Shown: positions 26,231-35,122, numbered from the stretch's first letter. The stretch: 64,000 nucleotides of DNA from Clostridia bacterium (GCA_017550105.1 JAFYLQ010000018.1:1-64000), one strand, 5' to 3'. The notes: generated by a model from the letters alone, not told the origin. A program made the numbers and translations.

Positions 26231-26543
26231 AATATATCGAATAAATCGCAAGATTTATATATCGAATTACGTAGTAATATATCGAGTTTATCGTAAGATA
26301 AACATATCGACTGTCGATATATGCTTCGCATTCGATATGTGCCTTGCACTCGATATATTCTCGCTATGCTCAAATTCGATATGTTTCACTTCGTTCAACG
26401 CGATATGATATAAATCCTTTTTAATGTGTGCCTTAAGGAACTTATCGCACCGTAGGTATATCGCATCGCAAGATATATCGCAAATCCGTAAGGATTTATA
26501 TCGCTACAAAGCGTGAACGCTTTGTATTACATTCGGCGAAGCC
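26231..26543. repeat. Modular array of short hairpins joined by ATATCG / CGATAT linkers
   Basis: At least eight small stem-loops are separated by the same linker. Clear ones: TAAATC-GCAA-GATTTA (26242-26257), ATTAC-GTA-GTAAT (26266-26278), TTTATC-GTAA-GATAAA (26287-26302), ATGC-TTC-GCAT (26321-26331), GTGC-CTT-GCAC (26339-26349), AAATCC-GTAA-GGATTT (26482-26497) and ACAAAGCG-TGAA-CGCTTTGT (26506-26525). The linker flips from ATATCG to CGATAT after the palindrome ATATCGA-CTG-TCGATAT (26304-26320) and flips back after ~26407. Stem sequences differ while linker and layout are kept, so it is not a simple tandem repeat or a CRISPR. No coding potential. Confidence 0.8.
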
Positions 26544-26548
26544 CCGAA

Positions 26549-26600
26549 ATTATTCATTATTCAATATTCATTATTCAATATTCATCATTCATTATTCATT
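26549..26600. repeat. ATTATTCA tandem repeat
   Basis: Imperfect 7- to 8-base repeats of attattca / atattca. AT-rich low-complexity tract just before the sialidase-like gene terminator. Confidence 0.8.
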
Positions 26601-26601
26601 A

Positions 26602-26635
26602 AAAAAGCCCCTTGCCGTAGCAAGGAGCTTTTTAT
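26602..26635. terminator. Terminator of the sialidase-like gene
   Basis: AAAAGC-c-CCTTGC / GCAAGG-a-GCTTTT (26603-26615, 26620-26632) with CGTA loop; T-runs in both directions. Confidence 0.85.
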
Positions 26636-27618
26636 CATTCTATTTCAACCCTCTCATAAACTATCCCCTCACGCTCGTGAGTGAAGGTTATGTGTAAGGT
26701 ATTGCCGTCTGCAACAATTGCAGGGTAGCTGAATTCGTGGTCACCCGTGGTGCTTTCGCACACAAAAAACTCGTGGAAGCTTTCACCGTTGTCGGTGGAT
26801 TCAAGAAGCAGAAGGGGTGCTCTGTCGCCCCATTTACCCGTTGTGGGGTTCATCACAAGGTAAATATTGCCGTTTTCGTGACGGTCAAGGTCGATACCGC
26901 TGTTGGGGTTGAGCATTTCGGTTTCGTAACCCTTGCACCAGGTCTTACCGCCGTTTTTACTGTCACTTTTATAAATATGACCCTCGTCGGTTCTTATGAG
27001 CATATGAAGTCCGCCCATATCATCTTCCCATAACGTGGGCTGAATCATTCCCACCTTTTTAAGGTTCTTTTTGGGTCTTAAAACGAAGTTTGAACGTTCA
27101 AAGGTAATTCCGTCATCGTGTGAAATATCCACAAAGCACTTCCAGTTTCGGGTTATGGTTTCCTTTGATGCAGGGGCAACCACCACGCCGTTTTTAAGGC
27201 GAATGGGCTTGTTTTTAACGGGACCTCTGCCATCACACGTATCCTCGGGCATAAGCAACTGAGGCTTAGAAAAGCTCTTGCCGCCGTCAGTTGAAACGCA
27301 ATAATAAGTGACCCAATTTGGAATGGGTTTACCGTATTTGAAGTAAAGTATTATTTCTCCGTTTTTACGCTTGAATAATACGGGGTTCCAATGGGGAAGC
27401 TCCTCGCCGTCCACTGCGATACTGTAAGGCTCCGCCCATTTTTCATTTTCACGGATGCTCACCCATATTTTAACATCGTCATTACCCTCGGCACTGCCGC
27501 CGAACCAAGCCGCAAGCACCTTGCCGTCATCAAGGGGTAACACGGTTGATGCATGGCAGGAATTGGTTACGGTTTTGGGAGGATAAATAAATTCCTTAAG
27601 ACTGTTTTTTACTTTCAT
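26635..27618 (-). CDS. Sialidase-fold (BNR/Asp-box) exo-glycosidase-like protein
   Basis: 327 residues, no signal peptide, so intracellular. Four Asp-box repeats are visible: STDGGKSFSKP near residue 109, SHDDGITFE near 170, SKNGGKTWCKG near 221, and STDNGESFHEF near 285. These define a six-bladed sialidase propeller. The opening HASTVLPLDDGKVLAAWFGG and NPVLFKRKNGEIILYFK match the BNR_2 group often annotated as exo-alpha-sialidase. The arginine triad of true sialidases cannot be confirmed by eye, so other GH activities are possible. Monocistronic. Confidence 0.78.
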   Translation of the reverse strand: MKVKNSLKEFIYPPKTVTNSCHASTVLPLDDGKVLAAWFGGSAEGNDDVKIWVSIRENEKWAEPYSIAVDGEELPHWNPVLFKRKNGEIILYFKYGKPIPNWVTYYCVSTDGGKSFSKPQLLMPEDTCDGRGPVKNKPIRLKNGVVVAPASKETITRNWKCFVDISHDDGITFERSNFVLRPKKNLKKVGMIQPTLWEDDMGGLHMLIRTDEGHIYKSDSKNGGKTWCKGYETEMLNPNSGIDLDRHENGNIYLVMNPTTGKWGDRAPLLLLESTDNGESFHEFFVCESTTGDHEFSYPAIVADGNTLHITFTHEREGIVYERVEIE

Positions 27619-27703
27619 AATTTTCTCCTTGATTTAATGCGTAATTATCGAGACCCGCGGTCAGCCGATTTTAGGATAAAGTAATTGAAAACGTTAGATT
27701 ACC

Positions 27704-27780
27704 GTAGGGGTCAGGCTCGCCTGACCCGTTTATTTTGTCGCAAACTTTATCTTTTCGGGCTAGGCAAGCCTAGCCCCTAC
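27704..27780. repeat. 77-bp double-hairpin element with GTAGGGG inverted ends (MITE/REP-like)
   Basis: Ends GTAGGGG and CCCCTAC are perfect inverted repeats. Inside are two 8-bp hairpins of the same design: GGGTCAGG-CTCG-CCTGACCC (27708-27727) and GGGCTAGG-CAAG-CCTAGCCC (27757-27776). GC-rich and unlike its AT-rich surroundings. No ORF. The rest of the 27619-27866 spacer shows only a short tgcatttt repeat. Confidence 0.65.
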
Positions 27781-27832
27781 AGTGTGTGGTTATTTTATAC
27801 AAAGCTATATTAAAATCGGCTTTGCCCCGATA

Positions 27833-27864
27833 ATTTTGCATTTTGCATTTTGCATTCTGCATTT
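27833..27864. repeat. TGCATTT tandem repeat
   Basis: Four imperfect copies of ttttgcat just after the end of deoC. Low-complexity intergenic sequence. Confidence 0.7.
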
Positions 27865-27866
27865 AA

Positions 27867-28532
27867 TTAATATCCGCTACCCTGCTCATCTTTAGCAATG
27901 GACACAATTCGGCTTGTGCCGAGTCTTTCGGCGCCGAGAGAAAGGAACTTTTCAGCATCATCAAGGGTTTTAATACCTCCTGCCGCTTTCATTTTAACGT
28001 TCTCGCCGATATTTTCAGAGAAAAGTTTTATATCATCAAAGGTTGCACCCGCAGTTGAAAAGCCTGTGGACGTCTTGATGAAATCCGCACCCGCTTCCGT
28101 TACGATTTCGCACATTTTAATTTTTTCGTCATCGGTAAGAAGGCAGGTTTCAATAATAACCTTTAAAATTTTACCGTCACAAGCCTTTTTGATTTCTTTG
28201 ATTTCGTTAAGCAAAAGGTCGTATTTTTTGTCCTTAAGCCAACCGATATTTATAACCATATCAATTTCGTCCGCACCGTTTTTAACTGCATCTGCCGTTT
28301 CAAAAACCTTGCAGGCGGTGGTGTTATAGCCGTTGGGAAAGCCTATAACCGTACAAATTTTAAGCTTGTCACCGCAATAATCCGCACAGTCCTTAACGTA
28401 TGACGGGGGTATGCACACACTTGCGGTATTGAATTTAATTCCGTCGTCACAAATTGCCTTTATCTGCTCCCATGTGGACTCCTGCTTTAACAGGGTGTGG
28501 TCAACGTGGGTAAGTATATTTTTTAACTCCAT
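27867..28532 (-). CDS. deoC: Deoxyribose-phosphate aldolase
   Basis: Splits 2-deoxyribose-5-phosphate into glyceraldehyde-3-phosphate and acetaldehyde for nucleoside salvage. 221 residues, normal length. [13 protein letters not shown] at the N-terminus, the second catalytic region [18 protein letters not shown] near residue 83, the Schiff-base Lys in [16 protein letters not shown] near 152, and [12 protein letters not shown] near 181 are intact. Monocistronic with its own promoter at 28553-28581. Confidence 0.97.
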   Translation of the reverse strand: MELKNILTHVDHTLLKQESTWEQIKAICDDGIKFNTASVCIPPSYVKDCADYCGDKLKICTVIGFPNGYNTTACKVFETADAVKNGADEIDMVINIGWLKDKKYDLLLNEIKEIKKACDGKILKVIIETCLLTDDEKIKMCEIVTEAGADFIKTSTGFSTAGATFDDIKLFSENIGENVKMKAAGGIKTLDDAEKFLSLGAERLGTSRIVSIAKDEQGSGY

Positions 28533-28552
28533 TTATATCGCCTCCGAATGGT

Positions 28553-28581
28553 ATTGTAGCACTTTTATATAAAAAGGTAAA
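28553..28581 (-). promoter_or_regulatory. deoC promoter
   Basis: Minus strand TTTACC (28576-28581), 17-nt spacer, TACAAT (28553-28558). Confidence 0.6.
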
Positions 28582-28613
28582 CAGTATTATTAAAATATCA
28601 TATTATTTAATAA

Positions 28614-28642
28614 TTGATTTCATAGTTTTCTTGTGGTATTAT
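28614..28642 (+). promoter_or_regulatory. ddl promoter
   Basis: TTGATT (28614-28619), 17-nt spacer, TATTAT (28637-28642), 43 nt before the GTG start. Confidence 0.65.
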
Positions 28643-28684
28643 TTAAGATGTATATTTATGTAATTTAATAATAAGGTGATTATT

Positions 28685-29743
28685 GTGAAAAATTTACTTG
28701 TAATTTTCGGCGGTTGCTCAAGTGAATATCCCGTATCCTTGCGCTCCTCCGCTTCGGTTCTCAGAAACATAGATAAATCAAAATACAACGTTATTACCCT
28801 CGGCATTACCCGTGACGGTAGCTGGTATCTTTACACGGGTGATATTGATTCAATCGAAAACGACACCTGGCTTAAGGATGAGTTTACCTCTCCTGCAATT
28901 CTTTCACCCGATAAAAACGATAAGGCACTTATCGTTCTTAATAACGGCACTTATGAAAAAATCAATATTGACGTTATTTTCCCCGTGCTTCACGGCAAAA
29001 ACGGTGAGGACGGCACAATTCAGGGCATTTTTGACCTTGCGGGTATTCCCTACGTTGGTTGCGGTCTTTTAGCAAGTGCAATGTGTATGGATAAAGCCGT
29101 TACCAACACCCTTGCTGACGAAGCAGGTATTGACGGTGCAAAATGGGCGGCATTTACCGAGGCACAGTACAAGGCAGGTAAGGTTGACCTTAAGGCAATT
29201 GAAGATAAATTGGGTTATCCCATTTTCGTTAAACCCGCAAATGCAGGTTCATCAGTTGGTATTACTAAAGCTCATAATCACGAGGAGCTTTTAGGCGCCC
29301 TTGAGGTAGCCTTTGAAAACGACTACAAGGCAGTTCTTGAGGAAACCTTAATCGGTCGTGAAATCGAATGTGCCGTTATGGGTAACGAGGAGCCCGTAGC
29401 ATCCTGCATCGGTGAGATTTTACCCACTGCAGAGTTCTATGATTTCGATGCTAAGTACGTTGATAACTCAACAGGTCTTGCAATCCCTGCAGACTTACCC
29501 GTTGAGGTGAGCGAAAAGGTACGTGAAGCCGCAGTGAACGCTTACCTTACAATGGGTTGCCGAGGACTTTCACGAGTTGACTTCTTCCTTTGTGATGACG
29601 GCAGAATCTGTCTTAACGAAATCAACACTCTTCCCGGCTTTACATCCATCTCGATGTTCCCCAAGCTTTTCGGTCAGGTGGGTATTCCCTACTCCGAGCT
29701 TTTAGATAAGCTTATTGAGTATGCAGAGGAATGTGCCCGATGA
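28685..29743 (+). CDS. ddl: D-alanine-D-alanine (or D-Ala-D-X) ligase, ATP-grasp
   Basis: 352 residues from the GTG at 28685, preceded by AAGGTG; an in-frame GTG 9 nt upstream overlaps that site. N-terminal FGGCSSEYPVSLRSSASV, ATP-grasp loop KPANAGSSVGITKAHNHEE near residue 174, omega-loop EFYDFDAKYVDNSTG near 250, and NEINTLPGFTSISMFPKL near 315 define the family. Most Ddl enzymes have EHEVS at the start; the EYxVSL form is also found in VanC/VanG D-Ala-D-Ser ligases, so acceptor specificity is open. No vanT, vanXY or vanRS neighbour, so the housekeeping role is favoured. Overlaps the next gene by 4 nt. Confidence 0.9.
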   Translation: MKNLLVIFGGCSSEYPVSLRSSASVLRNIDKSKYNVITLGITRDGSWYLYTGDIDSIENDTWLKDEFTSPAILSPDKNDKALIVLNNGTYEKINIDVIFPVLHGKNGEDGTIQGIFDLAGIPYVGCGLLASAMCMDKAVTNTLADEAGIDGAKWAAFTEAQYKAGKVDLKAIEDKLGYPIFVKPANAGSSVGITKAHNHEELLGALEVAFENDYKAVLEETLIGREIECAVMGNEEPVASCIGEILPTAEFYDFDAKYVDNSTGLAIPADLPVEVSEKVREAAVNAYLTMGCRGLSRVDFFLCDDGRICLNEINTLPGFTSISMFPKLFGQVGIPYSELLDKLIEYAEECAR

Positions 29744-30156
29744 GAAACGTTGAAATAGAGTTCGTTAGCGAACAGCAATACCACGACGACCGTGAAAGCA
29801 GTAAGCTTAAGGCAAAGGGCTTTATGGAAGAAATTGACGGCGTTAAAGCCATCACCTACACAGAACCCGATGCCGAATTAGGCAAGAGCGAAACCGTTAT
29901 TGAGGTAGTAAACAATAACTTTATAAAAATGACCCGAAAGGGACTTTATCAGGCAGTTTTTCTTATTGAGGAGGGCAAAACCCACACCTGTATTTACAAA
30001 ACACCCTTTGGTGAAATGAATATGGATATTGTGGCAAAGCGTGTTAATGCATTTATACCCGACTGCTCAGGCAAAATTCTTCTTTGCTATAACCTTGAAA
30101 GCAACGGAGAAATAATTGGTGAAAACAATCTGTTATTAAAAATAAATGAAATTTGA
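29740..30156 (+). CDS. DUF1934 (YwiB-like) protein
   Basis: 138 residues. A calycin-like beta barrel of unknown function; the match is to the DUF1934 group, which in Bacillus also precedes argS. Typical segments are KLKAKGFMEEIDGVKAITYTE, VEVVNN-like VIEVVNNNFIKMTRKG and TPFGEMNMDIVAKRV. The start is the ATG that overlaps the ddl stop (ATGA); an upstream in-frame ATG lies inside ddl. Followed by argS 12 nt later. Confidence 0.85.
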   Translation: MRNVEIEFVSEQQYHDDRESSKLKAKGFMEEIDGVKAITYTEPDAELGKSETVIEVVNNNFIKMTRKGLYQAVFLIEEGKTHTCIYKTPFGEMNMDIVAKRVNAFIPDCSGKILLCYNLESNGEIIGENNLLLKINEI

Positions 30157-30168
30157 AAGGTGTTTATA

Positions 30169-31914
30169 ATGTCTAAATTAGTTAAAACAGCTGAAGAACA
30201 AATTATCAATGCCGTTACTGAGGCTATTAATAAAAACATTGCCGACGGCACTTTTATTGAAGCGGAAATCCCCGCTTTTAAAACCGAAATCCCTGCAGAC
30301 AGAAAAAACGGTGACTACTCTGCCAACGGTGCATTTATGCTTTCCAAGGCACTCAGAATGCCCCCCAGAAAAATTGCCGATTGCATTCTTGAAAAAATCA
30401 ACCTTGAGGGCACTTATTTTGAAAAATGCGAGGTTGCAGGTCCCGGATTTATTAACTTCTTCTTAAAATCCGACTTTTATGCAGATATCCTTCTTGACGT
30501 TGACGCCCTCGGCGACAGCTACGGCAGAAGTGATTTCGGCAACGGCAAAAAAATAAACGTTGAGTTCGTTTCCGCAAACCCCACAGGCCCCATGCATATG
30601 GGTAACGCTCGTGGCGGTGCTCTCGGCGACTGCCTTGCGGCGGTTCTTGAATGGGCTGGCTACGAGGTTGAAAGAGAATTCTACGTAAACGATGCAGGTA
30701 ACCAGATTGACAAATTCGGTCTTTCACTCTCTGTTCGTTATCAGCAGATTCTTAAGGGCGAGGACTTTATTGAGCTTCCCGAGGACAGCTACCACGGTGA
30801 CGATATCAGAGTTCTTGCTCAGAGCTACATTGACGAAAATGGCGACGGCCTTCTTGAAGTAAGCGAGGACGAAAGAAGAAAGGCGCTTGTTGAATTCGGT
30901 CTTCCCCGCAACATTGCAAAGATGAAGGCGGCTATGGAAAAATACCGCATCGACTATAACACATGGTTCTCAGAGCTCACACTTCACAACGGCGGTGAGC
31001 TTAAAGAAACAATCGATATTCTTACAAACAACGGCTACACCTACGAAAAAGAGGGTGCACTCTGGTACAAGAACATTGATGTTCAGACCGCTATTTTAAA
31101 GCGTGAGGGCAAGTCTCAGGAATACATCGACAACCTTGAGCTTAAGGACGACGTTCTTATCCGTCAGAACGGTAACCCCACCTACTTTGCGGCAGATATT
31201 GCATACCACAGAAACAAACTTCTTAAACGTGGCTTTGATACAGCTATTGACGTTTGGGGTGCAGACCACCACGGTCACGTTGCACGTATCAAGGGTGCTA
31301 TGGAGGCAGTTGGTCTTGACGGTGGCAGACTTGACGTTGTTCTTATGCAGCTTGTTAACCTTATGAAGGACGGCAAGCCCGTTAAAATGTCAAAAAGAAC
31401 AGGTAAGGCAATTACACTTGTTGACCTTCTTGACGAGGTTCCCATTGATGCAGTTCGTTTCCTCTTTAATATGAGAGAAGCAGGCTCCGCTATGGACTTT
31501 GACCTTGACCTTGCAGTTGAACAGTCCAACCAGAACCCCGTTTACTACTGTCAGTATGCACACGCAAGAATCTGCAGTATTTTAAAGAAGCTTGAAATTG
31601 AAGGTGTTAAGGCAAGAAAACCCGAAAAGGCAGAGCTTCAGTTGCTTTGCAGCGATGAGGAAAAGGACCTTATTTCCCACCTTGCTTCACTTACAGGCGT
31701 TATTGTAAATGCAGCTAACACCTACGACCCCGCTAAGATTACACACTATGCAACAGACCTTGCTACAAAGTTCCACCGCTTCTATAATGCACAAAGAGTT
31801 ATGGTTGACGATGAAGCACTTATGCAGTCAAGAATTTTCCTTTGCCTTTGTGTAAAAAACACTATGAAAAACGTCCTTTCAATGCTTAAAATCAACGCCC
31901 CCGAAAGTATGTAA
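30169..31914 (+). CDS. argS: Arginyl-tRNA synthetase
   Basis: 581 residues, normal length. N-terminal Add-1 domain, class I signature as HMGN in ANPTGPMHMGNARGGALGD near residue 135, KMSKRTGKAITLVDLL near 405, and the C-terminal all-alpha DALR domain (VYYCQYAHARICSILKKL to the end). The ATG at 30169 is preceded by AAAGGTG; the GTG inside that site is not the start. Last gene of ddl-DUF1934-argS. Confidence 0.97.
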   Translation: MSKLVKTAEEQIINAVTEAINKNIADGTFIEAEIPAFKTEIPADRKNGDYSANGAFMLSKALRMPPRKIADCILEKINLEGTYFEKCEVAGPGFINFFLKSDFYADILLDVDALGDSYGRSDFGNGKKINVEFVSANPTGPMHMGNARGGALGDCLAAVLEWAGYEVEREFYVNDAGNQIDKFGLSLSVRYQQILKGEDFIELPEDSYHGDDIRVLAQSYIDENGDGLLEVSEDERRKALVEFGLPRNIAKMKAAMEKYRIDYNTWFSELTLHNGGELKETIDILTNNGYTYEKEGALWYKNIDVQTAILKREGKSQEYIDNLELKDDVLIRQNGNPTYFAADIAYHRNKLLKRGFDTAIDVWGADHHGHVARIKGAMEAVGLDGGRLDVVLMQLVNLMKDGKPVKMSKRTGKAITLVDLLDEVPIDAVRFLFNMREAGSAMDFDLDLAVEQSNQNPVYYCQYAHARICSILKKLEIEGVKARKPEKAELQLLCSDEEKDLISHLASLTGVIVNAANTYDPAKITHYATDLATKFHRFYNAQRVMVDDEALMQSRIFLCLCVKNTMKNVLSMLKINAPESM

Positions 31915-31925
31915 TAAAACAATTA

Positions 31926-31965
31926 TGACCCTGTCGGAATTAATCCGACAGGGTCATTTTTTATT
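31926..31965. terminator. Terminator argS / PHP gene
   Basis: 13-bp perfect stem TGACCCTGTCGGA / TCCGACAGGGTCA (31926-31938, 31944-31956), 5-nt loop, T-run after it. Confidence 0.92.
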
Positions 31966-32884
31966 TCAAAAATATTGGATTAGTCCAAGCCTTTCTGCCC
32001 TCTTTATCCTCTACCGTCACACGGATATATTGGTAGGAATCCTTTAAATCCAACTGAGCACTCACAAGGGGCTCATCCTTTGCATTAAAGCTTTTAGACG
32101 GGTGCTTGTCACACTGAAAAAGAATTCTTTCGCATTCACTCACTTCAACGTGAGCAATATTTTCATCGTCCACGTAAAAATCCTTGATAACAGGCCCGCA
32201 GGAGGAATAAAAGGCTCCGTTTTTCAGGGCTTTAAGAATGGCTTTAACGTTATTTTCAGCATTGACCATAACCCAACCCTTACAATGCTGATACATAGCG
32301 TGGCCGTCATCCGTTGCAACACCAAAAAGCCTTTGCCCCATACCTAAAAGCTCGTCCCAATATGAACCGTTATCCGTATCCATATCGTTTTCAATAGCAC
32401 ATCCGCTATTCCATACCTCAATAGCAAAATTGCCCTTTAGTTTATCAAAATACCTTGTGGGAGTTGAGCTCCATTGAGGGTGACAATAAAAGGTCAGATT
32501 GTTTTTACTGTGGGCATCGTCAAGAAGCCTCTGAAAAGCCTCCTGATTCGGCTCCTCACCACGGGGAAGCTCCTCATCCTGAGCGTAGCCGTTGGTTTCA
32601 TCATCAGGTCCTATATAGACCTCGTGAAAGGTTCTGAAGCCGTTTGTACGGTCTATGGTGTTATCAAACTCCATACCGGGAATGATTGTTATATCCACGT
32701 CCTCGGCAAAGTTTTTGTAATTGTAAATTCTATGGTCGGTAAGGGCAAGAAAATCGAAATTATTTTCCTTGTGAAGTCTTATCACCTCTTCGGGTGTACC
32801 GACACCATCGGAACGGGTTGTATGGCAATGAAGTCCGCCCTTAAGCATTGTATTCTGATTAATGAAAGCCTCTTGTCGTTTCAT
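31961..32884 (-). CDS. PHP-domain metal-dependent phosphoesterase-like protein
   Basis: 307 residues, no signal peptide. The PHP metal motifs are GGLHCHTTRSDG near residue 17, FLALTDHRIYNY near 45, the Glu in IIPGMEFDN near 70, and FYCHPQWS near 133. The rest forms the TIM-like barrel plus a C-terminal beta domain of ~70 residues (VEVSECERILFQCD to the end), which is longer than the minimal PHP fold. Substrate unknown. It follows the phosphodiester-glycosidase gene by 15 nt. Confidence 0.85.
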   Translation of the reverse strand: MKRQEAFINQNTMLKGGLHCHTTRSDGVGTPEEVIRLHKENNFDFLALTDHRIYNYKNFAEDVDITIIPGMEFDNTIDRTNGFRTFHEVYIGPDDETNGYAQDEELPRGEEPNQEAFQRLLDDAHSKNNLTFYCHPQWSSTPTRYFDKLKGNFAIEVWNSGCAIENDMDTDNGSYWDELLGMGQRLFGVATDDGHAMYQHCKGWVMVNAENNVKAILKALKNGAFYSSCGPVIKDFYVDDENIAHVEVSECERILFQCDKHPSKSFNAKDEPLVSAQLDLKDSYQYIRVTVEDKEGRKAWTNPIFLK

Positions 32885-32899
32885 AAAATCACCTTGTTT

Positions 32900-34102
32900 T
32901 TAATTATCCGTTGTACTTTTACGCTCAACAATCCACGCATTGGGAAGATAGCGTCCCGTAGGCATATTTGTGGAGGGCTCGTTAATAATCTCGCCATCGT
33001 ATGCTATAACTGAGGATGAACCTCCGTCACAGGCACCTGCAGTAACTGCACCGTACTGTAAAAGCACGTCCGCGCAATCCTCCATAGTAGCGCCAAGGGA
33101 ATATCCCGGTTGTCTGCCGTCGGCTACAAGGAATAAAACCACACCATTTTTACATTGACCCACAACGGTTCTGGGCTGTAAGCCCCAACCTGCAGAATCC
33201 TCAACAACCTTTATCCCGTCAATTATAAGCGTGGGATGATACTGCATACCGTCACGGATGTTGTAATCCTCCCAATTTTCCATACCGCCAACCACAAGGC
33301 GGTTATCTTCATCAAAGCCGATTAAGGTATATTTTGAGTTGTATGAGCCCCAATATTCACCGTCGGAAACACACTGACCTGTAAGAACTCCACCCATACT
33401 TGTTCCGCCCGGGTCCTGAAAGCCCGAGGCATTTATACCAACAACACCATTATACTTATCAAGATAATCACAAATAAATTCACCACGGGAATTTTTGTAA
33501 TCAGTAACCTTAAGAGAAACTCTTGAGGGGTCATCTATGATAACAAGCTTGCCCACGAAGGTTGATTTTTTGATTTCGAGAATAACTATATCTTCCTCTT
33601 TATCGTTAACGTAAACTATGTTGCCGAATTCATCGGGCTCACCAACCACAAGCTCCTCCTGAGCCAACACGTCGGTGCTTTGATTTCCGTATATATCCGT
33701 AACGTAAATATCCTTAACGTCCGTCTGCGCAGACATTACCTCGTCAATTAATCGCTCGGGGAAGAAGGAGGTTGCAAGCCATTTGTGTTGGTCGGTGGTC
33801 ATTGCAGTTTCAATCCAAATATTGCGCCATTTAACCACAAAGGGAATATTGCCGTAAAGGACGGTAACGTAGCCCACCACAACGGTGAACACCGCAATTG
33901 CAAATAAAAGTATTGCAACAGCCCAGGGCTTTACACTTTTTTTGCGTTTTTTCTTCTTCTGCTCCTCCGTTACGGGGGGAGGTGCAATTTTTTTCTCTTT
34001 ATCCTTTTTGGGTTTTTCCTTGGACTTGTATTTTCGCACCTCACTTAAACCATCTGCCAGATGGTCAAGGTCAATTAATTCTTCTTCACTGATTTCAACC
34101 AC
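32900..34102 (-). CDS. Membrane-anchored phosphodiester glycosidase (NAGPA family)
   Basis: 400 residues from the GTG at 34102, which has AGGAGGG before it. A charged cytoplasmic head (residues 1-55, Lys/Glu-rich) is followed by one membrane helix (about 57-80, WAVAILLFAIAVFTVVVGYV) and a C-terminal NAGPA domain (about 185-395). Domain motifs include GINASGFQDPGGTS, LQPRTVVGQCKNG and GACDGGSSSVIAYDG. Family members remove sugar-phosphodiester caps, for example on teichoic-acid-like or mannose-6-phosphate glycans, so this acts outside the membrane on the envelope. Confidence 0.85.
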   Translation of the reverse strand: MVEISEEELIDLDHLADGLSEVRKYKSKEKPKKDKEKKIAPPPVTEEQKKKKRKKSVKPWAVAILLFAIAVFTVVVGYVTVLYGNIPFVVKWRNIWIETAMTTDQHKWLATSFFPERLIDEVMSAQTDVKDIYVTDIYGNQSTDVLAQEELVVGEPDEFGNIVYVNDKEEDIVILEIKKSTFVGKLVIIDDPSRVSLKVTDYKNSRGEFICDYLDKYNGVVGINASGFQDPGGTSMGGVLTGQCVSDGEYWGSYNSKYTLIGFDEDNRLVVGGMENWEDYNIRDGMQYHPTLIIDGIKVVEDSAGWGLQPRTVVGQCKNGVVLFLVADGRQPGYSLGATMEDCADVLLQYGAVTAGACDGGSSSVIAYDGEIINEPSTNMPTGRYLPNAWIVERKSTTDN

Positions 34103-34145
34103 AAAAGACCCTCCTTTGTGTTTCAAATTAGGGATATTATAACAC

Positions 34146-34181
34146 AAATTGACGACGAATACCATAATCCGTCGTCAATTT
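34146..34181. repeat. 12-bp inverted repeat upstream of the phosphodiester glycosidase gene
   Basis: AAATTGACGACG / CGTCGTCAATTT (34146-34157, 34170-34181) with 12-nt spacer. It ends 13 nt from the trxB stop codon but lacks a following T-run in either direction. A minus-strand TATAAT (34136-34141) follows it, so it may be an operator over the -35 region instead of a terminator. Confidence 0.5.
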
Positions 34182-34193
34182 ACAAAAAATTTA

Positions 34194-35096
34194 TTATTTA
34201 TTGTCAATATATCTGCAAGCCGCAAGAGCCGCAACGGCACCGTCTGCGGAAGCAGTTGTTATCTGACGGATGCTCTTCTGACGGCAGTCACCTGCTACAA
34301 AAACACCCTCAGTCTTTGTTACACAGCTTTCGTCGGAGTCAAAATATCCGTTTTTATCAAGAGCCGCAAACTCAGAAAAGGCGGAGTTTTTAGGTTCAAG
34401 ACCGATTGCCACAAAAAGACCGTCAAGGTCAATTTCCCTTTGACCTGAAACAGTATTAAGAACAACACCCGTAAGCTCGTCGTCACCCTTGAGCTCGGCA
34501 ACTGTTGCCTCTAAAACGAACTCAACGTTATCCTTTTTGGAAAGGATATCAACAAGCTTCTGCTCACCTGTAAGGAAGGCAAGGTTCTGGAAAACGTAAA
34601 CCTTTTCGCACAAATCGGAAAGAAGCACCGCCTCCTGTAAGGCAGAGTTACCGCCGCCGACTACACCAACGGTTTCATCCTTAAAAAATGCACCGTCACA
34701 AACTGCGCAATAGGAAACACCGTTACCTACAAGCTCGTTTTCTTTAGGTAAGCCCAACTGACGGTGATGCACACCAACCGCAATAATAACCGCAGAAGCC
34801 TCGAACTTTTTGTTGTCGGCAAAAACAAGCTTTCTGTTACCCTCGTCAACAATGCCCGTAACCTTTTCCATTTCAACCTCGGCACCCATACTGAGCACCT
34901 GGTCAAGAAGCTTGTCGGCAAATTCGTTACCGCTCATTTCAGGAATACCGGGATAATTTTCGATTTTGGGTGAGAAAGTAACCTGACCGCCAAAGGTTGA
35001 CTGCTCGATTACAAGAACGCTTTTTGATGCACGTAAGGCATAAAGTGCCGCAGTAAGTCCCGCAGGACCCGCACCTATAACAATAATATCATACAT
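34194..35096 (-). CDS. trxB: Thioredoxin reductase
   Basis: 300 residues from the ATG at 35096 (AGGAGTG upstream). FAD motif GAGPAGLTAALYA near residue 9, redox CAVCDGAFF near 130 (usual form CATC), NAD(P) motif VGGGNSALQEAVLL near 148, and C-terminal GVFVAGDCRQKSIRQ near 268. It passes electrons from NAD(P)H to thioredoxin-fold proteins. It lies directly after nrdD, whose C-terminus is a redoxin domain. Confidence 0.95.
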   Translation of the reverse strand: MYDIIVIGAGPAGLTAALYALRASKSVLVIEQSTFGGQVTFSPKIENYPGIPEMSGNEFADKLLDQVLSMGAEVEMEKVTGIVDEGNRKLVFADNKKFEASAVIIAVGVHHRQLGLPKENELVGNGVSYCAVCDGAFFKDETVGVVGGGNSALQEAVLLSDLCEKVYVFQNLAFLTGEQKLVDILSKKDNVEFVLEATVAELKGDDELTGVVLNTVSGQREIDLDGLFVAIGLEPKNSAFSEFAALDKNGYFDSDESCVTKTEGVFVAGDCRQKSIRQITTASADGAVAALAACRYIDNK

Positions 35097-35122
35097 AAAA
35101 TTCACTCCTAATTCCTCATTCA

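Noticed and set aside
26231..26543. CRISPR array
   Set aside because: Linker is only 6-7 bases, spacers are self-complementary hairpins of varied length, and no cas gene is present.
34146..34181. trxB terminator
   Set aside because: Strong inverted repeat but no T-run follows it in either direction; kept only as an inverted repeat.
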